A stretch of 64,000 nucleotides of DNA from Terebella lapidaria (lineage: Eukaryota > Annelida > Polychaeta > Terebellida > Terebellidae), in contig OX424559.1 of assembly GCA_949152475.1 (NCBI GenBank), positions 19,933,809 through 19,997,808 on the forward strand, read 5' to 3'. The number at the start of each line of letters is the position of its first letter. Position 1 is the first letter of the stretch. A program made the position numbers and the translations under genes. Positions 1 to 11,999 of the stretch are shown piece after piece. The notes under the pieces are model-generated. The model was not told the origin of the DNA. It worked only from the letters and a program-made list of their open reading frames with translations, and did no database searches.

Positions 1-204
1 GTGCTTGCCGCCCAAACCATGGAGCCCGCACCTGCACCAAGGCTGAGAGACAACACGTTGGCTATGGCCTCCGTTGTCCCGGCAATGGATTCTGTGGCCA
101 CGTGGTCCGGATATTCCGCTTTGACTAGTACTCTGGGTGCCAGCTAGCAATCCGCGGCTTCAGCCTTGAGTTATGTCTGATACCCTGCCTCACCCACACC
201 TTAC

Positions 205-801
205 TTGTTAGGGCCGGCAGGGGCTCCTTCCGTACCCAGTGGAACCCGGGTGAACACGGTTCCTACCCATCAGCGGCCCCAGTCCTTGGAGCCAGTTGCA
301 GCTACCCGCATGCTAGCAGTGTCTAGTATAGGGCATTCTGCAAAGACGACCCTGTTTGCTGCAGCCACCAGAGATGATCTCCTCACCCTACCAGAGCATC
401 TGGAATCTCGGGTTCTGAAGGACCGGCTTAAGGGTGAACAACAGCTCACACTTGGCAGACTGGGACTGGTCCGGCATTATGTGGATGTGTTCATGAGTCT
501 AGAGAGTGTGGTTTGCAAAACAGACATGGCCAAACACTGCATCAACCTCCTGGACGAGCGTCCAATCAAGCAATGTCTATCGTGCAGCAAGAGGTCGTTG
601 ACAAGAAGGTGCAGACATTGCTCAAAGCTGTCCAGCGAGTGTGACCTTGAGCCGCCCTCAAATGAACTACTGCATGACCTTGCGGTGGTGACCATGAAGA
701 AGTTTTTGGGGGTGACCAAGAACAAATGCTTCCTGCAGTACTTGTTGGGGCAACACTTACGGTTGCCAACTGGCTTGTCTTGTCAACCTCAACCAGTATG
801 A
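205..801 (+). pseudogene. Ty3/Gypsy pol remnant: segment just upstream of RT
   Basis: This 198-codon open stretch belongs to a decayed Ty3/Gypsy retroelement. Its second half (a run containing LVRHYVDVF followed by a stretch ending DERPIKQ) lines up in character with the linker between protease and reverse transcriptase in the better preserved element at 39698, where the equivalent segment reads HQYQDTFM and then PIRQRQRRVP. The RT and RNase H domains that should follow are absent: within about 350 bases the sequence jumps to integrase-proximal sequence. Upstream sequence (1-204) shows no recognisable domain. The start codon shown is only the first in-frame one. It is not expected to be expressed as a functional protein. 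The assignment rests on similarity to the second element in this window and on gene order. Confidence 0.5.
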
Positions 802-1155
802 TATGCATATCGAACACCGCTCCAGAAAGCAGCATGGCAACACTGACAGCCTGTCATTTTACCATAAGTGCAAGAATCAGAAGTAGGAATGTACCCGTTC
901 TTTGTCCTGAGACTCCGACCTGGATCTTCTGGGGAGACCACAGGTCAGCACAGCCTTCAATACCACGACGGCCCGACCAGCAGCATTTAACCCCTCAGCA
1001 AGGATGTGGCATTACCGTTGCAACCGGCAAGCATTTGACCCAGTAGTGCAACTAGGCCATAGCAGTCCTCCTCATGGTGATGTTGTTCTCCTCATGGGAA
1101 CCCATCCCGTCCTCGCCCCGAGTCTGAGTACGAGTACAGGTGGCAAGTACCACCT

Positions 1156-1764
1156 GTGATGATTCCTGCTAATCCGCAGTCGGATGCACAGGATGAGGAG
1201 CCGACCTACAGCTACTCTCCCGAGCAACTGGCTGCGAACCTATGGGCGGATAGCGCCCTAGTGCCGGGGATCAAGGCCTTGGAGGCTGGAAAGAACCCAC
1301 CGATGGCAGAGCGGAAACCTCACACAGAGGAGACCCAAGCTTTGGTCTCCCAGTGGGAGCAGCTCGTTCTGCGCGAAGGCCTCCTTTACTGGCACTATGA
1401 GCATCCGCACCCAAAGCCTGCCTGCTGGTAGCTGGTGCTTCTCGTGGCACTGCGCAAAGAAATGCTACACCAACTGCATGACCTCTGGGTCACTGGTCAT
1501 CTGGGCATTCAGAAGACTATCCTCTGGCTGCAACAGCGCTTTCACTGGCCTGGTAGCAGCAGCCTGGACGTGCATAGATGGTGCACAGCTTGCTCGTGGT
1601 GTGAGGCTTGCAAGGGAGTTCCAACTCCTGGCCACCACCCCTTGACCACGATCAAGGCTGGCGGGCCTTTTGACCGGATCACCTTGGATATTCTGGATAC
1701 TCACCAGGTCGCTCTGCATGAGTTCTGGTACATCCTGGTGATCTTGGACTATTTCATCAAGTAA
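1156..1764 (+). pseudogene. Ty3/Gypsy integrase remnant: zinc-binding domain and start of catalytic core
   Basis: Two overlapping open frames (1156-1431 and 1435-1764) carry the integrase N-terminal region of a Ty3/Gypsy element. Visible are the HHCC-type zinc-binding motif (HQLHDLWVTGHLGIQ, then a WCTACSWC cluster) and the beginning of the core domain (GGPFDRITLDILDTH, with the first catalytic aspartate). The same motifs occur in the same order at 41590-41860 in the second element. The reading frame changes near 1431, and the frame stops at 1764 inside the core. The remaining catalytic Asp and Glu are missing, so the integrase is dead. Neighbouring 1047-1155 has no open frame. Confidence 0.8.
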
Positions 1765-2184
1765 AGTCACCAGCTGCAACGCCAAACCACGGGCGAGGTG
1801 GCCAGGTGCTAGTGAACAGGTGGGTGTTGTACCATGGCATACCCGAGCAGGTACACTCGGGTCAGGGATGGCCAACTCCCATTCGTCTTAATGGTGTATG
1901 AGTCGTGGGTACACGGCTCCATGCCTTGACCAGGGTGACCCCACGAGCGATGCTGTATGGCCTGGAACTGAATCTGCTCATGGATATTATGTATGAAACT
2001 GCAACAGAGACCGGCCCAGTACTGCAGTGTGGCCCCTAGTACTGAGAGTGGGTTCGCCACACCCTGGGCAACACCCACGACTTTGCAGGAAGGCGCCTGG
2101 GTAATTCCGCTACCTGGCAGAAGCGAGGCTATGACGCCCATGTTTAGGGTAGGCCGGATTTTGCGGAAGGTGAGAAGATGGCCA

Positions 2185-2330
2185 AACAGGGCAACAAATT
2201 TGTCGTTCCATGGATAGGCCCTTTTACCCTAGTTTATCGGGTGACCAAGATAGACTACCAGATTTGTCAGGATTCCGATCCTTGTTGTCCATATTGATAA
2301 CTTGAAGCTGTATGAGGGTATGCTCGTCTT
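2185..2330 (+). pseudogene. Ty3/Gypsy integrase C-terminal (GPY/F-like) remnant
   Basis: Translation around 2205-2320 gives a PWIGPF motif followed by a run like YRVTKIDYQI and, after a frame disturbance, DNLKLYEG. These match the GPY/F module and the LDVLKPYEG ending of the integrase at 42390-42520. Only about 45 codons are recognisable. Between 1765 and 2185 the core domain is lost and the frame is broken. This marks the end of pol in the decayed element. Confidence 0.6.
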
Positions 2331-3071
2331 AGATCCGCTCGTTCAGGTTGTGGAGCTGAATGATGTTCTAATCTGGGATACGTTTGGTCAACATCAAACG
2401 AGTGTGTTGTATGGTAGGCCTTGCGGACCCAACCGATTCATCGGAAAGGAGTCCGGACGACTTACCCTTGGTCATTCTCGACGATCCGCCAGTGCCTCCA
2501 GAGCCTCAGGACACAGTGGATGAACGGCGGCCATGTCGCCAGTCACATGCGCCTTCGTGGTACAGGTGGGACTGACGTTCCGCTCGTTAGGACACGAGTG
2601 TGTTATCATCACAGGTGTGGTATCTGTCTGTGCATGTAGAAATGCTGCCATTTGTTTTTGCTAGATAAGACGTGCAGCCAGCGTAACTGGCTGGTCACTC
2701 ATACGCATGGCACTGGTGGAGACTGTTCTGCTGATTTTGAGTCCCAGTGTTTTACACCAGAATGTTTGAATATGTCCAAACACTCTGACAGGGAGGGCAA
2801 GCGAGGTAACGAGCCTTTGTATTGTGATTGTGAGATCACATAGATCTGGGTATGAGTCCCTTCAGCGTTGAGATCTGGGGATGAGTCCCTTGAGTTCGGG
2901 ATGAACTCTTCCTTCAGACAATGGCCAGTCAACTGTGTACTCTACCAGATAGGAATCGGGCACGAGCAGTGAAGTCAGGAGTGTCCTCAGCAGGACTGAC
3001 CTCACTACATGTACAGGCGACGGTCTTGACGACAGTGGAGCCCAGAAGCTGAGATACATTCGTCTGAGGAG

Positions 3072-5735
3072 ATGCCCATATCTCCTAAGTTGGATGAGGA
3101 AACTTATGCAGATTACGCAGTTCTACAGCTACAGACTCTGGTCCGGCTGTTGAGGGAGTGTCCACAAGTTGGCAGGTTGAGGCAGAACAGGCCGCAACCC
3201 AGGCAATGGGTCACACATAGGAGACTGGTGCATTGGAGGGTGATGATGCTGAACAGTAGCGCTTTATAATGCTTGTGTACAGGTCATCTTGCTGTCAAGC
3301 TCAGAGGGTCGCGCAGACTAAGATGGAAGCAGAGGCGAAAGCTTTTGCTGCCAACTGTGCCACATCTGAGTCCGGTGCCGAGTCCGGCTTGGAAAAGTCT
3401 ACCACCAAGAAGAAGCGGATGCGTGGTAAGAGCCCCAGGACCTTGACTTCAAGTGGCAGCGACCCAGTTCCCCAGTCCGGAAATGGGCTAGTTGGTGCTG
3501 AAGCGCCGGCCCTCTTGAGCGGCTACACGGACGGCACATCCACTCCATCCAAATCGGGTCCAAAGTGTTCCCAGAAATAGGTGCCGATCTAGGCACAAAA
3601 AAGAAGCTCTTCTGATGAGCTGTCCGGACAAAATAAAACATCCGAAGGCGCCACTGGTGAGCAGGCATCCATCGACTCCTAGTCCTGGCCCTTGTCTGCA
3701 GATCTATGCCACAGTTTGATGCACTACGGCTGAAAATTTTGTGCAGTAAGGCTGAACAGATGAGCAGAAGATCTCTGACGATACTTTGATGGCCGGTTGG
3801 TTGAAAGAGAAGGAGACACCAGCCGCGCACTCGTCTAGCACGACTGTTCAACACCGATCACACTCCGGTCTGACCCACTCTCAGCGATCTGCGTCAGAGC
3901 AGCCCGCAGTTGAGCGGCTGTGGCCCGAGATGGGCTTTGAACTGCCCGGAGACTGACAGGGCGAATTATTCCATGTGCGATATTCCAGGGATCCCCACTT
4001 CGGCCGCACTGCCAATGTGATAATGACAGCCGACATCCCCTCACCCACCTGCGACTGCTGAGTACGCTGCCTTCGCAGACAGAAAGGGGATACGAGTGTC
4101 CTTCCTGTCCCACTTCCCTGGACGGATATGAAGACCCTCACTTGGCGCTCATTCGAGATCAGTGGTACCCCACCGCCGATCACCTGAGCCATCACATGTT
4201 GTCTTAACATAACCCATGGATGAGGATGTTTATCTGCAGGCGGTGCTGTTCCCTTGGCCCCCGAGGGAGACACTTCTCACACATTGCACCTCGGCACACT
4301 ACGGTGAAGCTGTCTCAATGGAGCATGACGAGTTAGGGCCTGTATTCAATTATAATTACATCCCCCCCAAGGGACACCTCAGACATGGAGTCATCCAGTT
4401 CGAGGAGAAACATTGTCTGGCACTATGGATGAATGCGGGAAGGACTCTCGCACAGTGTTGATGGGTTTGAGCTACGGGACCGACCTATTCGCCAGCTTGG
4501 ATCAGCAGAAGCCATCTGGCATACTCAGGCTGTTCACAGGATGACAGGCAGTGTGAACAGATGTTCACCATGGTGTCCGAGATGCTCCAGATTGCGGCTG
4601 AGACCCGCATAGCCTCCCAAAAGTGCTGCACCCAGTCCGCATCTTCAGGGAAGAGACAGCGCCTTCCGGAACCAATCCGGAGACTGGGACTCCGCCTAGA
4701 TCGCTGGGTGTGCCCTCAGCTGCAGGGCATTCATCCTAGCCAGGTGGTGTCGGTGACGTAAATGGTGCTTGTTTAAACCACCAAGTCCATGAGCGCAACA
4801 TCTGGGGCCAGGTCTAAGGTCCCAGTTGCCTCGGCAAGGGTGCCATCTGTCACCAGGTTGGCACCCCCCTCCGCATTCTCTCCAGATGGCGAGTCTGCAG
4901 GTTGGCAGAGCACAACCGCCCTGGGCCTGGAGCCTCCGAACCCGGTTGAGGAGGTTCTCAGGCAGTACGACTCTTACACTGCTCGAGCCTACAAGACTCT
5001 TCTCGAGCAGTAGACCATCGAAGAGATGGCCATGAGCCTGTTCTGCCTGATTCAGAGCTCGCCAACCTGCCCGTACCCTGGGCCCTCACCCGCGTCACAG
5101 AATAGGTTGTGGCAGAGATGCACCGCTCTCTGGAGAAGCTACTCCAGTACCAAGCTGAGGCTTGGTGGGTCGCGTACAACCTTGCATCCAATCTGGGGCT
5201 GATGGAAGGGATCCGGGGTAGCCTTGAGACCTACAGGACTCTTGCACCTTCCAAGAACAGCAGGCTTTTCGTAAGGAATAGCCACTGCTAAAAAGGCAGT
5301 ATAGTCCTGGCTAGAGTCAGTTCCTCCAGAGGTAGAAGTTTACAAGGAGTTCAAGCGTTGATTACACAATGCTGAGCTCGCAGAGATTTGCCTATGAGAG
5401 GGCGTCGATGACCCTATGTGGTCTGCCCTTGGACAGGTTGATGCTTGCCGCTTTGACACTCGAGCTGGCCCTCTATCCTATTCTAGTCCGGAAATAGGGA
5501 GAGCAGACCGGCGGACAGCAGTGCGTCCAAGGCCGGGCAGAGATGTTCACTGCCATAGCCCAACTAGACGCGGCGGGTCTCCCCACATCCATCCAGGCAA
5601 CCCCGCCAGTGTCGTCGTCGCAGGGGTCACCTATCGAACCCCAGCGACCACCACCAGGGCTCCAGCCACTGCCTCCGGGGGGTATGCTCTACCGCCCCAC
5701 TACAGGAGAGGGAGCTGCAGCCCTCTGTTAAAAGG
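3072..5735 (+). pseudogene. Decayed extra 3' ORF region of the first Ty3/Gypsy element
   Basis: After pol, this 2.7 kb stretch holds only broken frames (3269-3580, 4216-4461, 4561-4761, 4789-5013, 5109-5291, 5543-5731). Near 4085-4200 a frame reads ERGYECPSCP, closely resembling GRYECPFCIG in the extra ORF at 45208-45240 of the second element, followed at similar distance by paired histidines. A later segment (4951-5010) resembles the C-terminal helical part of that ORF. So both Gypsy elements carried an additional gene downstream of integrase. The product has no family I can name. The Cys-x2-Cys plus His pattern suggests a zinc-binding fold. Confidence 0.5.
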
Positions 5736-5965
5736 ATGACAGCAGGATGGATGATGGCTGCATACCGTCAGCACACCGTCCCTTACGGCTGATGACCTTC
5801 ACAGGACATTATTCTTTCTGGTATACCTCGTTCAAAATTTAAGCTACTAGTAGTTCATCAGGGTTTATTCAAAATTCTTGCATCCTTCTGGTTCAGCCTT
5901 GTGATGTTTTGGTCCTGTTTGCAGGTTGTTGGCCGAGGTGAAGCATGTTGGGGCCCAACATTGTA

Positions 5966-6371
5966 AGAAGGGGGTAATGTGGTGATTTTGCCCAAAGATC
6001 ACAATAAGTATTTGGCCATTCTCCATATGTTTTGGCTGCTCCACGTTTGAATCTACATGTTGTCTTTCATCGATCCACTACACTCCCTCATTGGCTATCG
6101 TCACACTGTTGGTCTCATGCGCTAGCAAATACATGTAGGTAGCTGCCAGACAGCTGAGTGCAACCAAATGCTCCCTGTCCCTTATTTTGGCTAAAAGGGC
6201 TCGGCACACTGGGCTACATAACCATGATGATGTTTTGTCTGATGTTATGTATTAGGCCGGACCCATCTGGCAGACTAGTACCTGGTCATAGTTGAGTGAT
6301 TACAGCGCCTGGCGTAACCGTGCCCAAGGTGCATGGCGCTTGGGCCCTAGGTAGCTGGATCAAACATTACA
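5966..6371 (+). repeat. Probable polypurine tract and 3' LTR of the first Ty3/Gypsy element
   Basis: A purine run (AAGAAGGGGG at about 5965-5974) is followed by TAA and then TGTGGTGATTTTG at 5978. The second element shows the same arrangement: AAGGGGTGTAA followed by TGTAGTAATTTTAG at 50309. That supports 5978 as the LTR start. The end is put near ...AACATTACA (about 6371) by the TG...CA rule. No 5' partner lies in the window, so the end is uncertain. Between 6372 and 6707 I see no gene, only intron or flanking DNA. Confidence 0.45.
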
Positions 6372-6707
6372 ATAGTTTGTCTGGAAGCCATATTTTGGGT
6401 AACGGATAATAATTTGTATGGGGGGTATACGGCTATGCAGTCGTCGGACACCAGAAATTGTCCAGTTCTACATGCATTGTCCAGTAGTAGTAGGGATATA
6501 CATATACATGCAATGTACATGCAAATCTCTAAAACATGTATCAGGAGTATAATGACTTGAAACTGTACCTGAATATGGTGTTTCCAAGATTCTGGGGAGT
6601 GCTCAGAAATTGGAGAAAAATATCGAACATCTACCTGTGACCTGTGTATGTAACTTCATTATCGTTGGTGTACATGGGCAATGCAATGTTCATTTTGTAC
6701 TTCTCAG

Positions 6708-6794
6708 AGACAGATATCAACACAACTGTTGAAATAGATGGAGAGATTTTTAAACTGTCGCTTGTCGGAAATGGAACAGAAATCCCACTACCAG
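6708..6794 (+). CDS. Gene 1, ectodomain exon (first one recognised)
   Basis: The exon follows TTCTCAG and ends before GTGGGT, phase 1 at both ends. It encodes ETDINTTVEIDGEIFKLSL then NGTEIPLPG, with possible N-glycosylation sites (NTT, NGT). The paralogous exon at 58089-58175 gives STINMTVSVGGDIVKLSM and NGTAVSLPG with identical phases. This cross-copy conservation is the main support for calling it coding. Confidence 0.75.
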
Positions 6795-7035
6795 GTGGGT
6801 ATTGTGCATGTTTCAACCAATTGTGCTTAGATTCTTACATGTATCAATGTGCATTCAAAGTTGTGAATTATTGCACATAAACCTACAATTAGTGACATCA
6901 AACTAATGATCCTAGTATGTTTAAAGAAACATACTAGTAAATGTCTTGTCTGACATTCAAAAGGTACAATCAATTTTCACTGGTAACTACTGAACACTGC
7001 ATTGATGTAGGTAACATGTTTATCTCTCTCCACAG

Positions 7036-7183
7036 ATATGATAATCAGTGGTCGAGTCCTTACCAGCGTCATGGTGGAGGTCAACAGTTCTGCCCCCAAA
7101 CCTCGCAAGATCGGCATCCAGAACCGCGTGGACGGAGCTATTTACAACGATCATTCCTGCGAGCGCAGTTTCAAGTGTGAAAG
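7036..7183 (+). CDS. Gene 1, ectodomain exon with CERS...C motif
   Basis: Acceptor CTCTCCACAG and donor AG|GTGCTT, entering in phase 1 and leaving in phase 2. The peptide contains VNSSAPKPRKIGIQNRVDG and CERSFKCER. The paralogue exon 58767-58914 has the same framework (EGTAPKPQSINI, CERSYWCRR). The two conserved cysteines probably form a disulfide in the extracellular domain. No known domain is recognised. Confidence 0.75.
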
Positions 7184-7446
7184 GTGCTTAAATTCTATTT
7201 TATACATCACCAATCTGAACTACTACATTGCTCTTTTTGGATCCTGTGGATCGTTCTGAGTAGAAAACTCGCCTGATTGAAACAAAGCACAATAATATAT
7301 GTCTGCTTCATCATGTTCATGACTCGCACTCACTTTCCTGCCAAAACGCCACGCACCTGCGCATGCACAGCATCATCTCTTTTCAGTCCACTGCCGTTTT
7401 TGCCTGGCAGCTATATATATATTTTAAAATCATTTTATCCTTCCAG

Positions 7447-7583
7447 ACAAGTCCAATTCAACCTCGACCCATCCCAGACAGCCGAGCTCATCATCAATGT
7501 CAGCTTCACCGTGCAGAATCTGCCACCGATCATCATCAGCCGAGCTGTCACACGGAGCGTGGCTGGTGTTACGTCGTCTTCAG
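7447..7583 (+). CDS. Gene 1, ectodomain exon with VQNLPPIII motif
   Basis: Acceptor CCTTCCAG and donor CAG|GTGTGT; it enters in phase 2 and leaves in phase 1. It encodes QVQFNLDPSQTAELIINVSF followed by TVQNLPPIIISRAVTRS. The paralogue exon 59191-59300 encodes LVQFDINPSQSAELVITTSF and VQNLPPIIIF. Alternating hydrophobic residues suggest a beta-sandwich, but the fold is not identified. Confidence 0.75.
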
Positions 7584-8166
7584 GTGTGTGTGCTTGCTGG
7601 TAATGAAAATACTAAAATAGAAACACACATTTTTCAAAAGACGAATAACAGTGATGAGTAACATTGTTTCAAAGTTTTTAATGCAATTGGAAAATTACCA
7701 AAGAGCACCTTGAATGAAAATATTGCCTTAAGTTTAACATAATTATAAACCTAACTTAATTGTATGTCTTAAACAAAGTTTGGACACTGTGGCTTTGTGG
7801 TGATCACGCTGGCTGTGCCACTGCATATACGGTACCCCACCGTATATGCAGACATTTGCTTGTGAGCTTTCTGCGGATTGTATTCCTCGTCGAATCTCGA
7901 TACTTTTGTAGCATGGGCACATATTTTTGTAAAACCATACCACCTTTTGATTTTGAATGCCGTAGCAACTAGCAACCACAATGGCCAGTTGCCTACAGTT
8001 TTCATGATGAAATCTGTTTTTAGGTTACCGTCGCGTTGCGTCCGTCATACGGCGTCCGTCTAAAATTTTATCTTTAAAGTTTACAGACGGATTTTCCTGA
8101 AAATTTGCACAAAAATGCCTAAAAATATTTCAAGAGGGGGTTATTTTTAGGTTACCGGACCTGTGG

Positions 8167-8273
8167 TCCGATAACCTATTGGCATGCCGTTGCGTCCGTC
8201 GTCGGCGTCTGTCCACATTCCGATAACCTATTGGCATGCCGTTGCGTCCGTCGTCGGCGTCTGTCCACATTTT
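8167..8273 (+). repeat. 52-bp direct duplication at an element left end
   Basis: The stretch running from CGATAACCTATTGGCATGCC to GTCTGTCCACATT occurs twice head to tail, just inside a family 1 left end. It is probably a slippage or nested-insertion scar. Confidence 0.7.
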
Positions 8274-9604
8274 AGGTTACCGTACCTATGGTCCGATAAC
8301 CTATTGGCATGGCGTTGCGTTCGTCGTCCGTCCGTCCATCCGTCCGTCCATCCATCGGGCGTTAATATTTTTATCTTTAAAGTTTTCGATCGAATCTTTC
8401 TGAAATTTTGCACAAAAATGCCTAAAAATATTTTGAGAAGGATATATATTTTTTTTTTGGATTTTCGCATTTTTTTCAAAATGGCGGCCGTTTTTGTCGA
8501 AAAACGCTCAATTTTGGACTTTGACGGCCATTTTCTCAAAAACTGTCTGATCAGTTTTGAGTTTTTGGTTTCAAAAGATTCCCCTCATATACCTCTGTGA
8601 TATGTATAAGTTTGGTTGCCCTAAATTCTCCGGTTTCCGTGTGGCGGCCATTTTGAATTTTTGGCGGGTCGGCGAAAAAAATTTTTTTCGCCCCAAATCG
8701 CATTACTATCCATTTTGGGCCATTTCTAGGGCAAAAAAAAATTTTCACCCTTTGAAAAAAATTTTGGACTTAGAAAATTTTCAGCACTTTTTTCCTTCAT
8801 AATGGGAGCTGTCCGGACTGTACTCATAGAACGCTTGAAGATAGAGCTTAGAAATTGGCACTTTCAAATGGGAAGTCATATATGGCGACTTGTGTGGTGA
8901 CCTTGAATTTGACCTTGGATGACCTTGAAAGGTCAAAACAGCCATTTTTGGGTCGAAAAACGCTCAAATTTGCACCTGGTCTGTATTTTCTCAAAAACTG
9001 TCTGACCATTTTTGAGATTTTTGCTTAAGAAGATTCCTCTTATATACCTCTGTGACGTGTATAAGTTTTGTTGCCCTTGAATCGCCGATCTCAGTGTGGC
9101 GGCCATTTTGAATTTTTGACGAGTCGGCGAAAAAGAATTTTTTTCGCCCCAAATCGCATTACTATCCATTTTGGGCCATTTCTAGGCAAAAAAAAATTTT
9201 CACCCTTTGAAACAAATTTTGGACTTCGAAAATTTTCGGCACTTTTTTCCTTCAAAATGGGAGCTGTCCGGACTGTACTCATAGAACGCTTGAAGATAGA
9301 GCTTAGAAATTGGCACTTTCAAATGGGAAGTCATATATGGCGACGTGTGTGGTGACCTTGAATTTGACCTTCGATGACCTTGAAAGGTCAAAACAGCCAT
9401 TTTGGGGTCAAAAAATGCCCAGATTTGCCTCTGTAGATGAAATGCTTGCAGATAGAGCTCATTTATCTTTATCATTTTTATCTTTAAAGTTAACGATCAA
9501 ATCTTTCTGAAATTTTGCACAAAAATGCCTAAAAATATTTTGAGAAGGAGGTATTTTTAGGTTACCGGACCTTTGGTCCGTAACCTATTGGCATGGCGAT
9601 GCGT

Positions 9605-9620
9605 CCGGCGTCGTCGTCGT

Positions 9621-9655
<35 letters not shown>

Positions 9656-9660
9656 CGTCA
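9605..9660 (+). repeat. CGT/CCGT microsatellite in element left end
   Basis: A run of CGT triplets with interspersed CCGT. The same position in other copies (8318-8350, 9903-9955, 14070-14110, 18575-18622, 30676-30722) holds CGT or CCGT runs of different length, so it is a hypervariable part of the element. Confidence 0.9.
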
Positions 9661-10389
9661 ACAATTTTATCTTTAAAGTTTACGATCGAATTTTTCTGAA
9701 ATTTTGCACAAAAATGCCTAAAAATATTTCGAGAGGGAGGTATTTTTTAGTTTTTTGATTTTTGCATTTTTTTCAAAATGGCGGCCGTTTTCGACGAAAA
9801 ATGCCTGATTTTGGACTTTGGCGGCCATTTTCTCAAAATCTGTTCAGTAACTTTTTTTAGGTTACCGGACCTATAGTCCGATAACCTATTGGCATGGCGT
9901 TGCGTCCGTCGTCCGTCGTCCGTCCGTCCGTCCGTCCGTCCGTCGTCCGTCCGTTCACATTTTTATCTTTAAAGTATATGGTCCGATCTTTCTGAAATTT
10001 TGCACAAAAATACCTAAAAATATTTCCAGGAAAGGTTTTTTTTAGTTTTCTGATTTCTGCATTTTTTTCAAAATGGCGGCCGTTTTCGTCGAAAAATGGC
10101 CAATTTTGGACTTTGACGGTTGTTTTCTCAAAATCTGTTCAGTAACTTTTTTTCTTATTGATGCACAACACTCCCCATATGTACCCCTGTGACATGTATA
10201 AATTTCGTTGCCCTTGAATCGCTCGAAGTGGGCCATTTTGGGCCCAAATTCGGCCCAAATGGGACTTTCTCATGTTAAATTCTCCTATGCTTTATAATGG
10301 GACACAATAAGCCTGATATCTCACTTAATATTGCGATTAGAGACTAGGAATCAATTGTGGACATATAGGAAATGATATATGCTGAATAT

Positions 10390-11655
10390 TCTCGTGACCT
10401 TGAATTTGACCTGTGACCTCAGTTTCAAGGTCAGAGAACAAAATGGCTAATATCTCGCTTATTATCGACTTTACAGCTCAGGAATCAATTGTGGACATAT
10501 AGGAAATGATATCAGCCGAATATTCTGATGACCTTGAATTTGACCTTTGACCTCATTTCAAGGTCACACGGCAAAATGGCTAATATTTCGCTTCTTATCG
10601 ACTTTACAGCTTAGGAATCAATTAACAACATATAGGAATTGATATATGCAGATTATTGTCATGACCTTGAATTTGACCTTTGACCTCATTTTCAAGGTCA
10701 CAGGACAAAATGGCTAATATCTCACTTATTATCGATTTTACAGCTTAGGGATCATTTGTGGACATGTAGGAAATGATATATGCTGAATATTCTTGTGACT
10801 GAGAATTTGACCTCTGACCTTTGTTTCAAGGTCCGAGAACAAAATGGCTAATATCTCGCTTATTATCGACTTTACAGCTTAGGAATCAATTGTGGACATA
10901 TAGGGAATGATATCAACCGAATATTCTGATGACTTTGAATTTGACCTTTGACCTCATTTTCAAGGTCAAAGGACAATATGGCTAATATCTCGCTTGTTTC
11001 TGGCTTTACAGCTTAGGAATCAATTATGGACATATAGGAAATGATATCAACCGAATATTCTGATGACCTTGAATTTGACCTTTGACCTCATTTTCAAGGT
11101 CAAAAGACAAAATGGCTAATATCTCGCTTATTATCTACTTTACAGCTTAGGAATCAATTGTGGACATATAGGAAATGATATCAACCGAATATTCTGATGA
11201 CCTTGAATTTGACCTTTGACCTCATTTTCAAGGTCACATGGCAAAATAGCTAGTATCTCGCTTGTTATCGACTTTACAGCTTAGGAATCAATTGTTAACA
11301 TATAGGAAATGATATATGCAGATTATTGTCATGACCTTGAATTTGATCTTTGACCTCTTTTTCAATTTCACAGGACAAAATGGGTAATATATCACTTGTT
11401 ATCAATTTTACAGCTTAGGGATCACTTGTGGATATGTAGGAAATGATATATGCTGAATATTCTCGTGACTTTGAATTTGACCTCTGACCTCATTTTCATG
11501 GTCAAGAACACAAAATGGCTAAAGTCTCACTTATTATCGACTTTACAGCTTAGGAATCAGTTGTGGACATATAGGAAATGATGAAAGCCTAATATTCTGA
11601 TGACCTTGAATTTGACCTTTGATCTCATTTTCAAGGTCACAGGAATATAAAACAT
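10390..11655 (+). repeat. 134-bp satellite array (about 10 units)
   Basis: Tandem units of about 134 bp start with GACCTTGAATTTGACC and contain TTCAAGGTCA, ATCTCGCTTATTATCGAC and GGACATATAGGAAATGAT. The spacing was checked directly (12028 to 12162 in the next array). Units diverge by several percent. Each usually contains TGACCTTGA, TGACCTTTGACCT and TCAAGGTCA. Confidence 0.9.
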
Positions 11656-11999
11656 ATTTTGTCCGGTAACCTGTCTTAGCCCTTGGGCTAATTTTTTTTA
11701 AAAATGGCGGCCGTTTTCGATGAAAAATGCCTGATTTTGGACTTTGGCGGCCATTTTCTCAAAATCTGTTCAGTAACTTTTTTTCTTTTTGATACATAAC
11801 ACTCCTCATATGTACTCCTATGATGTCTATGAATTTCGTTGCGCTTGAATCGCTCGAAGTGGGCCATTTTGGGCCCAAACTCGGCCCAAATTGGACTTTC
11901 CCATGTTAAATTCTCCTATGCTTTATAATGGGACACATTAAAGCCTAATATCTCACTTAATATTGAGATTAGAGACTAGGAATCAATTGTGGACATATA

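Noticed and set aside
8184-9510. Several 60-138 codon open frames on both strands (also at 14113, 18710, 31302, 47306)
   Set aside because: The same peptides recur in every family 1 copy and in antisense. They follow the repeat's A/T-rich composition and have no start or domain support.
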